Positions 54,630 to 63,231 of a stretch of 64,000 bases of DNA are shown here, piece by piece; positions within the stretch are counted from its first letter, which is position 1, and the number at the start of each line of letters is the position of its first letter. The stretch comes from Bryobacteraceae bacterium (GTDB lineage: Bacteria; Acidobacteriota; Terriglobia; Bryobacterales; Bryobacteraceae). The notes under the pieces were generated by a model. The model ran no database searches, was not told the DNA's origin, and worked only from the letters and a program-made list of their open reading frames with translations. The DNA is taken from NCBI GenBank assembly GCA_030041495.1, contig JASHNT010000135.1:1-64000 (forward strand). The letters run 5' to 3'. Made by a program: the position numbers and the translations under genes.

Positions 54630-57600
54630 ATGAATTTCTTACAACGACATCTTCTGGTCTCTTGTCTGGCGCTAACGCTACCCGCGGCGCTGATGGCCCA
54701 AAACACGGGCAGCCTGCGTGGCCAGGTGACCGACCAATCCGGCGCCGCCGTCCCCAACGCCAGCGTCACCTTGACCGGCCCCGATAACTCCGTGAAGGTC
54801 GGCCAGACCGACCAGACCGGGAACTATACGGTCAACGGCCTGGCGCCCGGACAATACACGGTCCGTGTCATGGCCCCCGGTTTCACGTTATTCGAGAAGC
54901 AGGGCATGGAACTGGACACCGGCCGCGCTACTACGCTGGATGTCCCCTTGGCCATCGCGGTGGAGAAGCAGGAGGTGACCGTCGCCGATACCCAGCAGAT
55001 CGCCGTCGATCCCGATAAAAACGCCGGCGCCCTGGTTTTGAAGGGCGAGGATATCGACGCGCTGCCGGATGATCCGGACGATCTGCAAGCCGACCTGCTA
55101 GCTCTGGCCGGTCCGGCGGCCGGTCCCAACGGAGGCCAGATTTTCGTCGACGGTTTCTCCAACGGCCAGCTCCCTCCCAAGGATTCCATCCGCGAGATCC
55201 GCATCAACTCCAACCCGTTTTCCGCTGAGTTTGACCAGTCCGGCTACGGACGCGTGGAAATCTTCACCAAGGCCGGCACGGATAAGACGCACGGCATGGT
55301 GCAGATGAACTACGGCAGTTCCATCTGGAACGCGCGCAATCCGTACACCACCAACGAGCCGTATTACGACACCCAAAACCTCAACGCGAATCTGAGCGGA
55401 TCGCTGTTCAAGAAAGTTTCCTTGTTCCTGGATTTCGAGCGCCGTGCCAACAAGAACTCGAACGCGATCAATGCGATCCTGGTTTCCCCCACGGATTTGA
55501 CCCCTACCCCGTTTGCGGAGAGCGTGATCTCGCCCAACACGCTGTATCGTGTCAGCCCCCGGATCAGTTGGGCAGTGACGCCGAACTTCACCCTGGATGG
55601 CCGCTTCAACTACAACAACGTCAGTAGCAGCAATAATGGCGTCGGCGGACTGAATCTATCGAATGAGCTGGGTCTGTTCGGGCCGAATACCAACCCTGAC
55701 TCCGCCTATAGTACGCAGAACAACAACCAGAACGTAGCCTTGACGGGAACCTGGATCGTGAATCCGGCGGCGATCAATGAGAGCCGCTTCCAGTGGCAGC
55801 ACAGCTACAGTACCAACACTGGCACGAATCCGGAGGTGAATCTTTCCGTGGCCGATGCCTTCGCCACTGGAACGAATTTCCCTCTCACCTATAGCCACAA
55901 CAATAATCTCGAGTATCAGAACTACACCTCAATTACGCACAAGGCGCACTACGTCAAGTTCGGCGCCCGGCTTCGCGAGTATCTCCAGGGCAACTACACT
56001 ACCAACAATTTCCCAGGCCAGTATTCCTGGGCAAACATTACGTCCTACACCAACTTCTTAGAGGCAGTGAACGCGGGCGAAACGCTTCCACAGATCTTTC
56101 AATCGCAACTAGGGCCGCAGCAGTACATTCAAGCGGCGCAGCTTAATGGGCTCTCGCCGCTGCTGGACGTGAGCCAGTTCGACGCCGGCCTGTTCATCCA
56201 GGACGATTGGAAAATCCTTCCTAATCTCACCTTGAGCCCCGGATTGCGTTACGAGATTCAAAACAATATCGGCGACAAAGCCGATTTTGCGCCGCGCATC
56301 GGCTTGGCGTGGGGCATTGGACCGGGGCAAGGGCGGAACAAAACTCCCAACACGGTGCTGCGTCTGGGTTATGGATGGTTCTACACTCGGTACCCGCTAG
56401 CCAACACCCTGAACGATGAACGATTTAACGGGACGAACCAGGTCTCTTACGTGGTTAACAACCCGGCGTTCGTTTCGTCGCAGGCTCTGGAGGCGATGGG
56501 CTTCCCTGCATCGATCGCGGTCCCCCTGGCGGCGACCTCTCCAATGCCCGCGCTGAACCAGTTTCCCACGACGGCCTCGACAACGGATCACCCGGATTCC
56601 GATCTAAAGGCACCGCGCATCATGCAGTCGGCGGTCGGTGTCGACCGCGCTTTACCCAGGAACATGACCCTGTCGGTCAACTTCATCGACAGCCGCGGCG
56701 TGCACCAGTTGCAAACTGTCAACATCAACACGCCGCTTCCAGGCACATATGTCCCCACGGCGATCGCTTCGAGCACACCCGAAGCATCCGCGATTTATCC
56801 GTTGGGGTACAACTCGGGCGTCTACAATCTGTATGAGACCGGCGGCATCTTCAAGCAGAACCAGTTGATCTTCAACATGCGCGTGCCGTTCAGCAAATTC
56901 TCGCTCCAAGGCTACTACGTATACGGCCACGCCAGCGCCAGCGCGGCGGCACCCTCGAATCCGTACGATTTCGCCCAGGATTATGGCCGCGCGCCGTATG
57001 ACTATCGCCACCGCGTGCAGATTGAAGGTACTGTGTATCTCCCTGGAAAATTGCGGTTGAATCCGAACATCAGCTACCAATCCGCCGGGCCATTGAACAT
57101 CGTCGAAGGCATCGACCAGTACGGCACCACCAGTACGACAAGCGCCCGGCCGGCCTTCGCGCCGGAGGGTTTTTCGGGTCCCTGCTACAATCCCGGCGTG
57201 CAGTATGACGGAGTGTACGGAAGCCAGTTGCTGTATTCGGCCCTCGCCACTCCCGGCACGGCGTGCGCCGCCACCGCGTACGGCGACTTGATCATCAACC
57301 CGACACCCGGAATGAAGATCATCCCCATCAACTATGGCACCGCGCACGGTCAGTTCACCGTCAACGTGCGCCTGAGCCGGACCTGGGGCTTCGGCGAGCG
57401 CGTCACCGGCAACAACAACAACCAACAGCAGCAACGTAACAATCAGCCCGGTTTCGGCCGGGGCGCGGGCGGCGGGCCCGGCGGTGGTGGCGGCGGCGGC
57501 TTCCGCGGCGGTGGTGGCGGCGGCGGACGAGGGGGCGGTGGTGGATTCTTCGGTGGCGGCGATTCTAGCGGTCAGAGGTTCACCCTTACCGCGGGCCTCA

Positions 57601-57752
57601 TCGCGCGCAACCTGTTCAACACGGTCAACCCGGGAAACTATGAAGGCGACATCCTTTCGCCCCGCTTCGATACCTCCGAAGCGCTGAACGTTGGCGGACA
57701 GAACGTCTCGGCTAATCGCCGCCTCGAGCTGAATCTGCGCTTCAGCTTCTAG
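54630..57752 (+). CDS. Oar-like TonB-dependent receptor with Gly-rich insert
   Basis: From the ATG at 54630 (AGGA 7 nt upstream) the protein has 1040 residues. Signal peptide HLLVSCLALTLPAALMAQ; carboxypeptidase-regulatory domain SLRGQVTDQSGAAVPNASVTL; plug with QIFVDGFSNGQLPPKDSIREIRIN; then a long barrel. Close to the C terminus (about residues 940-985) is a glycine-rich run with GRGAGGGPGGGGGGG and RGGGGGGGRGGGGGFFGGG, followed by the last strands ending RRLELNLRFSF with terminal Phe. The insert lies between barrel strands, probably as an exposed loop. Ligand unknown. Confidence 0.9.
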   Translation: MNFLQRHLLVSCLALTLPAALMAQNTGSLRGQVTDQSGAAVPNASVTLTGPDNSVKVGQTDQTGNYTVNGLAPGQYTVRVMAPGFTLFEKQGMELDTGRATTLDVPLAIAVEKQEVTVADTQQIAVDPDKNAGALVLKGEDIDALPDDPDDLQADLLALAGPAAGPNGGQIFVDGFSNGQLPPKDSIREIRINSNPFSAEFDQSGYGRVEIFTKAGTDKTHGMVQMNYGSSIWNARNPYTTNEPYYDTQNLNANLSGSLFKKVSLFLDFERRANKNSNAINAILVSPTDLTPTPFAESVISPNTLYRVSPRISWAVTPNFTLDGRFNYNNVSSSNNGVGGLNLSNELGLFGPNTNPDSAYSTQNNNQNVALTGTWIVNPAAINESRFQWQHSYSTNTGTNPEVNLSVADAFATGTNFPLTYSHNNNLEYQNYTSITHKAHYVKFGARLREYLQGNYTTNNFPGQYSWANITSYTNFLEAVNAGETLPQIFQSQLGPQQYIQAAQLNGLSPLLDVSQFDAGLFIQDDWKILPNLTLSPGLRYEIQNNIGDKADFAPRIGLAWGIGPGQGRNKTPNTVLRLGYGWFYTRYPLANTLNDERFNGTNQVSYVVNNPAFVSSQALEAMGFPASIAVPLAATSPMPALNQFPTTASTTDHPDSDLKAPRIMQSAVGVDRALPRNMTLSVNFIDSRGVHQLQTVNINTPLPGTYVPTAIASSTPEASAIYPLGYNSGVYNLYETGGIFKQNQLIFNMRVPFSKFSLQGYYVYGHASASAAAPSNPYDFAQDYGRAPYDYRHRVQIEGTVYLPGKLRLNPNISYQSAGPLNIVEGIDQYGTTSTTSARPAFAPEGFSGPCYNPGVQYDGVYGSQLLYSALATPGTACAATAYGDLIINPTPGMKIIPINYGTAHGQFTVNVRLSRTWGFGERVTGNNNNQQQQRNNQPGFGRGAGGGPGGGGGGGFRGGGGGGGRGGGGGFFGGGDSSGQRFTLTAGLIARNLFNTVNPGNYEGDILSPRFDTSEALNVGGQNVSANRRLELNLRFSF

Positions 57753-57767
57753 CGGTCACGCCGCGGT

Positions 57768-57797
57768 TTGACAGCGGCGAGTTCGCTCCGCGAAAAT
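57768..57797 (+). promoter_or_regulatory. Candidate tRNA-Leu promoter TTGACA-N18-GAAAAT
   Basis: A perfect -35 box TTGACA at 57768-57773 and GAAAAT (4 of 6 matches) at 57792-57797 have an 18-nt spacer. The expected transcript start is about 35 nt before the mature tRNA-Leu 5' end. Confidence 0.45.
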
Positions 57798-57828
57798 AAA
57801 GAGGCTCCCCCTTCGCCGGAGGAGCCTC
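57793..57828 (-). terminator. Intrinsic terminator for the minus-strand operon
   Basis: The inverted repeat GAGGCTCC (57801-57808) and GGAGCCTC (57821-57828) forms an 8-bp GC-rich stem with a 12-nt loop. Read on the minus strand it is followed by TTTATTTT (57800-57793), the expected U-rich tail. It would end transcripts of the 59740-57954 operon after they have crossed the tRNA-Leu gene antisense. On the plus strand no U tract follows. Confidence 0.6.
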
Positions 57829-57839
57829 GCCCTCAATGT

Positions 57840-57926
57840 GCGGATGTGGCGGAACTGGCAGACGCGCTAGATTCAGGTTCTAGTTCTCGCAAGGGAGTGG
57901 AGGTTCAAGTCCTCTCATCCGCACCA
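57840..57926 (+). tRNA. tRNA-Leu (anticodon CAG)
   Basis: The sequence starts GCGGATGTGGCGGAACTGGC, has a 7-bp acceptor (GCGGATG with CATCCGC), anticodon loop TTCAGGT with anticodon CAG for CUG codons, a class II variable arm (TTCTCGCAAGGGAGT region), T-loop GGTTCAAGTCC, discriminator A and encoded CCA at 57924-57926. It is 87 nt including CCA. Confidence 0.95.
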
Positions 57927-57953
57927 ACAACACCTGCCGGCGTACCGCATGGG

Positions 57954-58403
57954 TCAGTGATTGACCTTGCGATCGCCGTTGGGCTTGGCGCTGTAGGGCT
58001 GCGGGGGAAGGCCGCCTAAAGTGATCACCGTCTTGCCGTCGCCGCGCGTCAGACCGGCGGCCCAGGCGTGCTTCGAGCCATCTTTAGCCAGGAACGCCTG
58101 CACCGTGATCTCTTCGTGCGTATCCTCCATGGCTTTATAGATCGAAGTATCGAAGCCGTTGCGGTACAGAACGTTCGGCGGAGGCAGTTCCACCGCCCAG
58201 TTGATCATCCGGCCCTTGTCATTCTTCACTTCCATATACAGCCAGCCGTGCGGATTGTCGGGTGAGACCTTCGTCACCGTGCCCTTCAAGGCGATGGGTT
58301 TGGCGTCGTCGTATTCGGCTTGGAAGGAATGGTGAGCGGACATCGGAATCCAAGTGCCAACCATGCAGGCGCCGAGCGAGAACAGGAATTGGAGTTTCTT
58401 CAT
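57954..58403 (-). CDS. DUF6152-like secreted protein
   Basis: The protein has 149 residues: signal peptide KKLQFLFSLGACMVGTWIPMSA, then the family start HHSFQAEYDDAKPIALKGTVTKV. The block NPHGWLYMEVKNDKGRMINWAVE follows, and then PNVLYRNGFD. The fold is probably OB-like. Proteins of this kind are frequent next to PQQ and secreted enzyme genes in soil bacteria; function unknown. Last gene of a three-gene minus-strand unit, 15 nt after the SUMF1-type gene. Confidence 0.78.
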   Translation of the reverse strand: MKKLQFLFSLGACMVGTWIPMSAHHSFQAEYDDAKPIALKGTVTKVSPDNPHGWLYMEVKNDKGRMINWAVELPPPNVLYRNGFDTSIYKAMEDTHEEITVQAFLAKDGSKHAWAAGLTRGDGKTVITLGGLPPQPYSAKPNGDRKVNH

Positions 58404-58418
58404 GAGGATTCTTCTGTG

Positions 58419-59285
58419 TTATTGTGCTTCCCGCACCACGCGAAAGCCGATATCGCTGACTTTCAGGTCCGTTCCGTAATAGTAATAGCGTGCGGAGACG
58501 CGCACGTAAGGGGCGAAATTGTCCCAACCGCCGCCGCGAAACAGTGGGAGCCCGTCTGCTCCGCCGCCGTTGATCAATAGCCTTCCTTTCGCGTCGAAAC
58601 CCTTGGGCGGGCGAGGTTGACCGGGAGCGCCTCGTCCCCGGCCTCCAAACCCGCCTCCGCCGAACTGGCCGCGTTGCGGTCCCTTGGGATCGATGCTGAG
58701 TTCGGGCAGAGGCTGGTAATCGTAATACGCCGCGCGGTCGTCCACCCATTCCCGCACGTTGCCAAGCACGTCATACAGGCCCCAGGCGTTGGGCTTCTTC
58801 AACCCAACCGGATGCGACTCATCATCGGAGTTATCTGCGAACCAAGCGTAGTCGCCGAGAGAAGCGCGCGGAGGATCGGGCGCGCCCGCGCGAGCCATGT
58901 ATTCCCACTCGGCTTCCGTCGGCAGCCGGTACTTGTAGCCGTCGTTGCGCGCGTTGAGTTTGTCCAGAAATGCGTGAATGTCGTCTTTGTCCACGCTATC
59001 CACGGGATTGTTCGGCCCCTTGGTCTCGCTGGGGTTGGATCCCATCACGGCTTCCCACTGCGCTTGCGTGACCTCGTACTTGCCGATTTCGAAGCCCTTG
59101 GTCAGGCGCACCTTGTGGCGCGGCACTTCGTCTTCCAGGCAATCCTTGTCATCCGGCACGCAGCCCATCATGAATTCGCCGGGGGCAATCTTGATGAATT
59201 CGATTTGCGTCTTCGAGCTCTGAGCAAGAACCGTCAGCGCCAGCAGGAGTCCTACAGGGACCAATAATTTACCCCGCCCGCTCAC
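58419..59285 (-). CDS. SUMF1/FGE-fold secreted protein lacking the FGE cysteines
   Basis: The protein has 288 residues, starting with GTG 59285 that overlaps the upstream stop by 4 nt. After a signal peptide come the landmarks of the formylglycine-generating fold: IKIAPGEFMMGC, EVPRHKVRLTKGFEIGKYEVTQAQW, YRLPTEAEWEYMARAG, NVREWVDD and GFRVVREAQ. The C-terminal copper-binding cysteine pair of true FGE is absent; the only cysteines are at the N terminus. Near residues 203-225 is a Gly/Arg-rich insert (GQFGGGGFGGRGRGAPG). A ligand-binding or non-FGE enzymatic role is likely. Confidence 0.8.
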   Translation of the reverse strand: MSGRGKLLVPVGLLLALTVLAQSSKTQIEFIKIAPGEFMMGCVPDDKDCLEDEVPRHKVRLTKGFEIGKYEVTQAQWEAVMGSNPSETKGPNNPVDSVDKDDIHAFLDKLNARNDGYKYRLPTEAEWEYMARAGAPDPPRASLGDYAWFADNSDDESHPVGLKKPNAWGLYDVLGNVREWVDDRAAYYDYQPLPELSIDPKGPQRGQFGGGGFGGRGRGAPGQPRPPKGFDAKGRLLINGGGADGLPLFRGGGWDNFAPYVRVSARYYYYGTDLKVSDIGFRVVREAQ

Positions 59286-59740
59286 GGCCGCTGGATCAGC
59301 TCCAGGCGATTGCCGGCTGGATCGATCGCGATTCCAATCGTGATGCCGGTGTTGCCGAACGGACGAGGATCGCCCGCCATGGAGCCTCCGGCGGCCTTGA
59401 TCGCGGCGACCGTCGCATTCATATCCTTCACGTTGAAGATGATATGCGGAACGGGATCCTTGATATCGTCGGAGTCGCGATGCATCAGCACCACCTGCTC
59501 GGCTTTGTTGGCTTTGGCAGCGTCGACGGTAACGCCGAAGTTGAGGAAGATCTCGGCTCCTCCTCCAGCGTTGATCCTGTTGACCTCCTGCATGCCGAAC
59601 GCGGACTCATAGAACTTGGCCAAAGCGGCGTTGTCCTTGGCGCCAAGCCGCACCGAGTTCAGTGACACCTGGGCATTCGCCGTGGTCGCCAGCAACAGCG
59701 TGGCCGATACGCCCATCACGATGGTGTAGATGTTCTTCAC
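59282..59740 (-). CDS. Secreted VOC-fold (glyoxalase-like) protein
   Basis: The protein has 152 residues. Signal peptide MKNIYTIVMGVSATLLLATTANAQ is followed by a single VOC module: LNSVRLGAKDNAALAKFYESAFGM, EQVVLMHRDSDD, HIIFNVKDMNATVAAIKAAGG and AIDPAGNRLELIQ with the conserved metal-ligand Glu. AGGAGG lies upstream of the ATG. VOC proteins are normally cytoplasmic, so an exported form is notable. First gene of the unit with the SUMF1-type and DUF6152 genes. Confidence 0.82.
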   Translation of the reverse strand: MKNIYTIVMGVSATLLLATTANAQVSLNSVRLGAKDNAALAKFYESAFGMQEVNRINAGGGAEIFLNFGVTVDAAKANKAEQVVLMHRDSDDIKDPVPHIIFNVKDMNATVAAIKAAGGSMAGDPRPFGNTGITIGIAIDPAGNRLELIQRP

Positions 59741-59792
59741 GGAAGCCTCCTTTTCAGCAACCTGCTAAGCACGTTCTATCTATGATAGTTCA

Positions 59793-61229
59793 ATGATCCT
59801 GGCGCAGCCCGTGGCGGACCCTTCTGGTATTTGCTTCCTCACAGCGGTCGAGATGGCGCAGCTCATCGGGCGCGGTAAGCTGAGCGCGCGCGAAGTGATT
59901 GAGTCTCACCTGCGGCAGATCGAACGATTGAACCCAAGCGTCAACGCGATCGTGACGCTCACGGCCGAGCGAGCCCTTGAAGCTGCAGGTAAAGCCGATG
60001 AAGCCCAGGCGCGGGGCGCGACGCTTGGGCCGCTGCACGGCTTGCCCGTGGTCCATAAGGACCTGCACGATACAGCCGGCGTGCGCACCACTTATGGCTC
60101 GCGCATCTTCAAAGACCATGTGCCGGCCCAGGACGCGATTATTGTGGAGCGCATCGCGCAAGCCGGGGCGATCTCGCTCGGCAAGAGTAACACGCCGGAA
60201 TTCGGCGCGGGCTCGCAAACATTCAACGAAGTCTTCGGCGCGACGCGCAATCCCTACCACTTGACCAAGACCTGCGGCGGCAGCACCGGAGGCGGCGCGG
60301 TAAGCCTGGCGTGCGGCTTGGCTGTACTTGCCGATGGCACCGATTCCGGCGGTTCGCTGCGGAATCCGGCCGCGTTTTGCAACGTGGTGGGGATTAGGCC
60401 GGCTCCCGGGCGAGTTCCCATCGCCGCGCGCGGAAACGCATGGTCCAGTCTTTCGGTCGATGGCCCGATGGCGCGCACCGTTGCCGACGTTGCGTTGCTG
60501 CTCAGTGCCATCGCCGGTCCCGATTCTCGCTGCCCGATCTCGATCAGCGAGCAGGGGTCGCAATTCCGCGGCGCTCTCGGCCGCGGCTTCAAAGGCGTCC
60601 GCGTCGCGTGGTTCAAAGATATGGGCGGAATCCCGTTCGATCCGCAAATTCTTGAAGTCGTGAACGCGCAGCGGAGGGTCTTAGAATCTCTCGGCTGCAT
60701 CGTTGAAGAAGCCGAACCGGATTGGAGCGGCGCTTATGAAAGTTACGACACGCTCCGCGCGTGGGGCTACGTTTCGGCGCATGCCGAAAAAGTCCGCCGG
60801 CATCGCGAGCTCATCAAAGACACGGTCATCTGGGAAGTCGAGCGCGGCCTGAAACTTTCCGGTGAGGATATCGCGCGTGCTTTCGAGCAACGCAGCCAGG
60901 CTTGGAACCGCATGCGCATCTTTCAAGAGAAGTACGAATACTTCATCGCTCCGGCGACCCAGGTTTTGCCCTTCGACCTGAATCAGCCGTACCCAAGGGA
61001 AATCGAAGGCGTCAAAATGTCGAATTACGTCGAATGGCAGAAGTCGTGCATTTTGATTTCGGCGCTCGAAAATCCCGCGATCTCCGTGCCGTGCGGATTC
61101 ACGCCGGAGGGTTTGCCGGTGGGGTTGCAAATTGTCGGGCGGCATCGCGAGGAATGGAGCGTGTTGCAGCTCGCCCACGCATTCGAGCAAGCCACGCAGG
61201 TCGGCCTTCGCCGGCCCGGGATCGTCTAA
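59793..61229 (+). CDS. Amidase-signature family hydrolase
   Basis: The protein has 478 residues. The Ser-cisSer-Lys triad region is present: Lys in PVVHKDLHDTAG (about residue 89), CGGSTGGGAVSLACG (cis-Ser region, here GGST in place of GGSS) and the nucleophile in GTDSGGSLRNPAAFC. The C terminus has NPAISVPCGFTPEGLPVGLQIVG, typical of GatA-like amidases. Substrates in this family range from amides to Gln-tRNA; there is no gatB/gatC here, so a general amidase is likely. TATGAT at 59781-59786 is 6 nt before the ATG, so the mRNA may be leaderless. Confidence 0.88.
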   Translation: MILAQPVADPSGICFLTAVEMAQLIGRGKLSAREVIESHLRQIERLNPSVNAIVTLTAERALEAAGKADEAQARGATLGPLHGLPVVHKDLHDTAGVRTTYGSRIFKDHVPAQDAIIVERIAQAGAISLGKSNTPEFGAGSQTFNEVFGATRNPYHLTKTCGGSTGGGAVSLACGLAVLADGTDSGGSLRNPAAFCNVVGIRPAPGRVPIAARGNAWSSLSVDGPMARTVADVALLLSAIAGPDSRCPISISEQGSQFRGALGRGFKGVRVAWFKDMGGIPFDPQILEVVNAQRRVLESLGCIVEEAEPDWSGAYESYDTLRAWGYVSAHAEKVRRHRELIKDTVIWEVERGLKLSGEDIARAFEQRSQAWNRMRIFQEKYEYFIAPATQVLPFDLNQPYPREIEGVKMSNYVEWQKSCILISALENPAISVPCGFTPEGLPVGLQIVGRHREEWSVLQLAHAFEQATQVGLRRPGIV

Positions 61230-61347
61230 GCGCACAGGCCGCTTGCCGCGGCGCGGGACGAAGGCGGGAACTCGGCGGATTTGGCCGCGGGTAGCGAGTC
61301 CGTTGTGCGCGAGTTTCTTAGCAGGTACGCTACAATCGCGAGCAAGT

Positions 61348-63153
61348 ATGAGATTCTCCATTAAAAGATCCAGTCTGGCGGCGCTGATTGCAGCGGTAGG
61401 GGCTCTCGCGCAAGGCCAAGGCGCGCGGCTCGGAACCGAGTTCGGCATCTCGGCGTTCGAGCGCGAGTGCATCAAATGCCACAACAACACCCCGGCTCAG
61501 AACGTGCCGACTCCCAGGGCAATCCGTGAGATGTCTCCGGAGCGCATCTACGCCGCGATCACCACCGGCGACATGCAAACCCAGGCGGCCAATCTTTCCG
61601 GCGAGCAGAAGCAGCGCTTGGCGGAGTACATGGGAGGCCGGCCTCTGGGAAGTGGCGCCCTCGGCGATGCGAGCCTGATGCCGAACCATTGCCCCGCGCA
61701 GCCGTTGGGCGACCCTACAAAAGGTCCCGCATGGAACGGTTGGGGCGTGGACGCTCACAACACCCGGTTCCAGGATGCCGCCGGCGCAGGACTCGCGCTC
61801 GCGCAAATCCCCAATTTGAAACTGAAGTGGTCCTTCGGATTTCCCGGAGGTGTTTCGGCGTTCGGGCAGCCATCGGTGGCCGCGGGGCGGGTGTTCGTGG
61901 GCGCGGATACCGGCTTTGTTTACTCGCTCGACATGCACACTGGATGCGTGTACTGGTCGTATCAAGCCAAGGCCGCCGTGCGCAACGCGATTACCGTTGG
62001 GCGCACCGGGACCGGCGCGGCCGCGAAGCTCGCCGTTTTCTTCGGAGACATGCAGGCCAACGCGTATGCGGTCGACGCGGCTTCCGGCGCTCTGCTCTGG
62101 ACCAAGCGCGTGGAAGATCACTTCGCGGCGCGCATCACCGCCGCGCCCACTCTTTACGAAGGCCGCTTGTACGTGCCTGTCTCGACTTCAGAAGGGTTCT
62201 CTGCATCCACGCCGGATTATCCCTGCTGTACGTTCCGTGGCAGCGTGGCGGCTCTGAACGCCGCGACCGGAGATCAGGTTTGGAAGACGTACACCATCGC
62301 CGAGCCGAAGCCGACCAAAAAGAATTCCATCGGCACGCAGCTTTACGGGCCGTCCGGGGTCGCTGTGTGGAACTCGCCTACCATCGATGCCAAGCGCCGC
62401 GCGGTGTACTTCGGAACCGGCGATGCGGCAACCGAGCCCGCGCCCGATACCTCGGATTCCATCCTGGCCGTGGATCTCGATACCGGCAAAGTGCGCTGGG
62501 TGTTCCAGGCCGAGCCCAACGACGCAACATTGGGCGGTTGCGGAGCCAAGAAAAGTGAAGCCTGCCCGGAGCATCCCGGGCCCGATTGGGATTTCGGAGC
62601 GTCGCCGATCTTAAAGACGCTCGCCAACGGCCACGATCTTCTGCTCGCGCCGAACAAGAGCGGCATCGTGTTTGCTCTCGACCCGGACCGCAAGGGCGCG
62701 GTGGTCTGGAAAACGAATCTCGCGGACCGGCAGGGAAGGGGCACGAGTCTGGTGTGGGGAGGCTCGGCCGATCAGCGCAACGTCTACATCGGCTTGATGA
62801 GCGGCGCGATCAGCGCGATTCAATTTGCCACCGGCGAAAAGGTCTGGACCACGAAGCTGGCCCAACCCGGAGCTCGCGAGTCGAATGTGGCGGCCTCGAG
62901 CGCCATCCCCGGTGCGGTTTTCATCGGAGGAACTGATGGAAAGTTGCACGCTTTGGCGACATCCGACGGGCATGAATTATGGAGCTTCGACACGGCTCGC
63001 GACTTCACCACCGTCAACAAACTCGCGGCGCACGGCGGATCGATCGGCTCCATTGGGCCGGCGATCGCGGGAGGCATGGTCTTCATCGGGTCAGGATACG
63101 TCGTGACGTCGGGAATGCCGGGAAATGTTTTACTGGCCTTCGGCGTGGAATAG
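61348..63153 (+). CDS. Cytochrome c/PQQ-type beta-propeller dehydrogenase-like protein (PVA dehydrogenase group)
   Basis: From the ATG at 61348 the protein has 601 residues. After a signal peptide (LAALIAAVGALAQG) comes a haem-binding CxxCH motif in FERECIKCHNNTP with a Met-containing domain. The following propeller has repeated blades such as DAASGALLWTKRV, ALNAATGDQVWKTY, AVDLDTGKVRWVF and HELWSFDTARDF, typical of the PQQ/polyvinyl-alcohol dehydrogenase family. It should oxidise an alcohol in the periplasm and pass electrons to the haem. TACAAT at 61331-61336 lies 11 nt upstream. Confidence 0.86.
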   Translation: MRFSIKRSSLAALIAAVGALAQGQGARLGTEFGISAFERECIKCHNNTPAQNVPTPRAIREMSPERIYAAITTGDMQTQAANLSGEQKQRLAEYMGGRPLGSGALGDASLMPNHCPAQPLGDPTKGPAWNGWGVDAHNTRFQDAAGAGLALAQIPNLKLKWSFGFPGGVSAFGQPSVAAGRVFVGADTGFVYSLDMHTGCVYWSYQAKAAVRNAITVGRTGTGAAAKLAVFFGDMQANAYAVDAASGALLWTKRVEDHFAARITAAPTLYEGRLYVPVSTSEGFSASTPDYPCCTFRGSVAALNAATGDQVWKTYTIAEPKPTKKNSIGTQLYGPSGVAVWNSPTIDAKRRAVYFGTGDAATEPAPDTSDSILAVDLDTGKVRWVFQAEPNDATLGGCGAKKSEACPEHPGPDWDFGASPILKTLANGHDLLLAPNKSGIVFALDPDRKGAVVWKTNLADRQGRGTSLVWGGSADQRNVYIGLMSGAISAIQFATGEKVWTTKLAQPGARESNVAASSAIPGAVFIGGTDGKLHALATSDGHELWSFDTARDFTTVNKLAAHGGSIGSIGPAIAGGMVFIGSGYVVTSGMPGNVLLAFGVE

Positions 63154-63231
63154 GGGCCAGCGCGCCCTGCACTCACGCGTATCTGATACGATGCTCCGCG
63201 AGCGCATCCAGATGCGCGTGAGGAGGCCTCA

